From positions 27,681-91,680 of the forward strand of contig CAZAWR010000031.1 of the NCBI GenBank assembly GCA_964488865.1: 64,000 nucleotides of DNA, given 5' to 3'. Shown here in pieces: positions 61,942 through 64,000 of the stretch. How positions within the stretch are numbered: the stretch's first letter is position 1; every line of letters begins with the position of its first letter. A program made the position numbers and the translations under genes. This DNA comes from MWCO01 sp964488865 (lineage in GTDB: Bacteria; Myxococcota_A; Polyangia; Polyangiales; Polyangiaceae). The notes below the pieces were generated by a model. It saw only the letters and a list, made by a program, of their open reading frames with translations. It had not been told where the DNA came from and did no database searches.

Positions 61942-63609
61942 ATGACCGCCTTCCCACCCGAATCCCATCACCTCGACCGCAAGTCGCTCCGCAAGGTCAC
62001 GGGCTCAACCGCGGACTTCAGCGAGCTCGCGCAGGACTGCGTCTGCTTCGCGAACGGCGCGGGAGGCACGCTGCTCATCGGCATCGAGGACGACGGCGTC
62101 GCCCCGCCCGTGGACCAGCGCGTCGATCCCGGGCTGCCCGACCGCATTCGCAAGCGCGTCGGCGAGCTGACCGTGAACGTGCAGGTGGTGCCGGAGCTGA
62201 AGCGCCACGAGAACGGGGGCGAGTACATTGCGCTCGGCATCCCGCGGGCGGCGGGTGTCGCCTCGACGAGCGACGGCCGGTACTTCCTCCGCGTCGGCGA
62301 CACGTGCCGTCCCATCGTCGGCGACGACGTGATGCGCCTCGCCAACGAGCGTCCAGCCACGCCGTGGGAGAAGATGACCTCGCAGGGGGTCCCCAGGGCG
62401 AACGCGGACGCCGCGAAGGTCGCGAGCATCTGCGCTCATCTGCGTGCTTCGGACCGAGTGAAGCCGTCGGTGAAGGAGAAGACCGACGACGAGCTCCTCA
62501 CGCACTACGACCTCGCGAAAGGCGAGGTGCTCACGAACCTCGGCGTGCTGCTTCTGGTCGGTAGGCAGAACCGCGCCGGCCTCGGCAGCGCCCCCATCGT
62601 GCAGGCCATCAAGTACGACGAGCGCGAGGTGAAGGTCGCGAAGTGGAGCTGGGACGACCACGAGCTGTCGCCCCTGGAGCTGATCGACGCCGTCTGGACC
62701 GAAATCCCCGACTTCCGCGAGAGCTACGAGCTGCCCGACGGCATGCTCCGCACGAAGCTGCCGGCCTACGACGAGCTCGTCGTTCGCGAGCTGCTCGTGA
62801 ATGCTCTCGTGCATCGCCCCTACACGCAGCGGGGCGACATCTACCTGAACCTGCACCCCGACCGCCTCGAGGTCGTGAACCCAGGAAGGCTGCCGATCGG
62901 CGTCACGCCGAAGAACATCCTCCACGCGACGAGCCGCCGCCGGAACGACGGCCTCGCTCGCATCTTCCACGACTTGAAGCTGATGGAGCGGGAGGGCAGC
63001 GGCATCGACATGCTCTTCGAGCGGCTGCTCGCGAGCGGGCGCAAGGTGCCGACCATCAGCGAGGGGACCGACTCCGTTCACGTCACGGTGCCGCGCCGAG
63101 TAGTGCAGCCCGGCGTCATCAAGCTGCTCGTCGAGGCGGACCGGCGCTACCAGCTCGCGCAGCGCGAGCGCATCACCTTCGCGCTCATCGCGCAGACCGA
63201 AGGTATCTCTGCGGTCGAACTCGCCGAAGAACTGGAGCTGCCGGACGCCGGAGCGCTGCGCCGGTGGCTGGGGCGCCTCCTGTCGTTTGGGCTCGTCGAG
63301 CAGTCGGGCCGCACAAAGGCCACGCGCTACTTCGTGCCGCCTGCGCTCCTGCGCGAAGCCGGACTCGATGCGCTCACGACGCTCGCCAGGGTTCAGCCGC
63401 ACCGGCTGCGAGCGCTCATCCTGGAGGACCTCGAGCGCTTCCCGGAGTCCGGCAGGGCTGATATTCACCGCCGCATCGGCCCCGAAATTCACGAGAAGGC
63501 CGTCGCCCGGGCGCTTAGCGCGCTGCTCTCCGAGGGCGCGATCGTTGCGGCCGGGGAGCGCCGCTGGCGCAAGTATCGGCTCGCCGACGACAAAGGACGC
63601 GGTCCGTGA
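61942..63609 (+). CDS. AlbA_2 domain / GHKL-like ATPase regulator
   Basis: A 555-residue protein. The Schlafen AlbA_2 domain (~10-130) has FSELAQDCVCFANGAGGTLL, IGIEDDG and GRYFLRVGDTCRPI. A RecG-like HATPase_c_4 domain (~260-385) has YDELVVRELLVNALVHRPYT, LEVVNPGRLPIGVTP, RRNDGLARIFHDLKLMEREG, SGIDMLFE. The C-terminal third has winged-helix repeats (ISAVELAEELELPDAGALRR). Members act as DNA-binding regulators or defence proteins. A 90-nt relic of the same gene lies at 52726. Confidence 0.85.
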   Translation: MTAFPPESHHLDRKSLRKVTGSTADFSELAQDCVCFANGAGGTLLIGIEDDGVAPPVDQRVDPGLPDRIRKRVGELTVNVQVVPELKRHENGGEYIALGIPRAAGVASTSDGRYFLRVGDTCRPIVGDDVMRLANERPATPWEKMTSQGVPRANADAAKVASICAHLRASDRVKPSVKEKTDDELLTHYDLAKGEVLTNLGVLLLVGRQNRAGLGSAPIVQAIKYDEREVKVAKWSWDDHELSPLELIDAVWTEIPDFRESYELPDGMLRTKLPAYDELVVRELLVNALVHRPYTQRGDIYLNLHPDRLEVVNPGRLPIGVTPKNILHATSRRRNDGLARIFHDLKLMEREGSGIDMLFERLLASGRKVPTISEGTDSVHVTVPRRVVQPGVIKLLVEADRRYQLAQRERITFALIAQTEGISAVELAEELELPDAGALRRWLGRLLSFGLVEQSGRTKATRYFVPPALLREAGLDALTTLARVQPHRLRALILEDLERFPESGRADIHRRIGPEIHEKAVARALSALLSEGAIVAAGERRWRKYRLADDKGRGP

Positions 63610-63667
63610 CGACACGGGTTTGGCGTGGCCAGAAGATGCGTAACATGTCGAACGTCCAAGGAATTTC

Positions 63668-63697
63668 TAAAGGACACCTCGGGGCAAGTGTCCTTTA
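63668..63697. repeat. 10-bp perfect inverted repeat
   Basis: TAAAGGACAC and GTGTCCTTTA around a 10-nt loop, about 60 nt after the AlbA-type gene. GTCCTT recurs just downstream. It could be a terminator, a recombinase site or a regulator site. No gene is seen in 63610-63817. Confidence 0.5.
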
Positions 63698-63817
63698 CGC
63701 TTGTCCTTCAGGCGCCCGTCGCCGGGAGGCCCCGGCAGCTGGAGCCCGAAACACATCGTCGTTGTCTTGTCAATGAGCATGCCTGCGATCGCCTAAGTTT
63801 TCTTCGGAGACTCGCGT

Positions 63818-63949
63818 CAGGTGCATCGCGCCCTTGGGACCCCACGCGCGCGCTATGGCCAGGCCGCACCGGTTTTCTTTGTACATCGCGGTTTGCGGCC
63901 TCTTAAGAGCCGCCACTTCGGCGCTCGCCCAGGGCTACGACTGCCGAGC
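63818..63949. repeat. Direct repeat B (possible att-like site)
   Basis: Partner of repeat A at 51660. The tRNA T arm adjoining copy A is not preserved here. Confidence 0.6.
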
Positions 63950-63975
63950 TGAGAACCACGTATGCAGGAGAAAAC

Positions 63976-64000
63976 ACGGGCCCCCTCAAGGGTCCGTTTT
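63976..64000 (+). terminator. Intrinsic terminator
   Basis: ACGGGCCC (63976-63983), 6-nt loop, GGGTCCGT (63990-63997, one G-U pair), followed by T's to the window end and preceded by AAAA. A good rho-independent terminator, possibly bidirectional. Confidence 0.7.

Overview
GC-rich (roughly two-thirds G+C) bacterial DNA. The cysteine-rich lipoproteins, the ECF sigma/FecR-type anti-sigma pair and the HTH/recombinase cassettes suggest a myxobacterium-like (Myxococcota) host. This rests on protein style; no taxonomic marker such as an rRNA gene is present.

1-32.2 kb is a contractile-tail prophage read left to right. Head genes come first: portal C-terminus, two small zinc-ribbon proteins, Mu gpF-like minor head protein, a giant methyltransferase-methyltransferase-protease fusion, scaffold-like protein, XkdG-like capsid and connectors. 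A tail of the T4/extracellular contractile-injection type follows: terminator-like protein, sheath, gp19-type tube, gp26-like chaperone with a probable -1 frameshift, tape measure, LysM proteins, gpD/gp27 hub, gpV spike, gp25, gpJ/gp6, gpI, fibre, then holin-like protein and endolysin. Terminase and any phage integrase must lie left of the window or be absent. The operon is interrupted by cargo ('moron') genes: a HExxH protein, a DsbA-PpiC lipoprotein and an HNH nuclease on the minus strand, and a WapI-like immunity protein on the plus strand. Where the operon resumes there are conserved leaders (a CCTCTGCC box, or CCGGAGCCTGTATG).

32.2-43 kb is cargo. A small gene broken at a T6 run is followed by a minus-strand block with a secreted protein, ECF sigma factor, anti-sigma factor and three lipoproteins. 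That block lies between two copies of a ~48-bp hairpin repeat. Next come a ribbon-helix-helix protein and an amidoligase / gamma-glutamylcyclotransferase operon. Three of these units are headed by CCGGAGCCTGTATG.

43-50 kb holds unrecognised proteins and a PLD-like two-gene unit that looks like a defence or modification island. At 50.0-51.4 kb a complete but aberrant tRNA-Phe-like cloverleaf directly precedes a DDE transposase, and a relic of the pair lies at 56.1 kb.

51.66-63.95 kb is bounded by two ~133-bp direct repeats. It contains HerA and AlbA-type relics, a three-gene TIGR04255/HTH/unknown operon, an orphan AbiEi-like antitoxin, a metallophosphoesterase behind a perfect palindrome, a DUF2924 / large serine recombinase / HTH cassette, a GNAT acetyltransferase, a broken RhuM gene and an AlbA_2/ATPase protein. 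This looks like an integrative island.

The tail and lysis genes should form one particle-building programme. The cargo genes look independently regulated. No CRISPR array or rRNA was seen.
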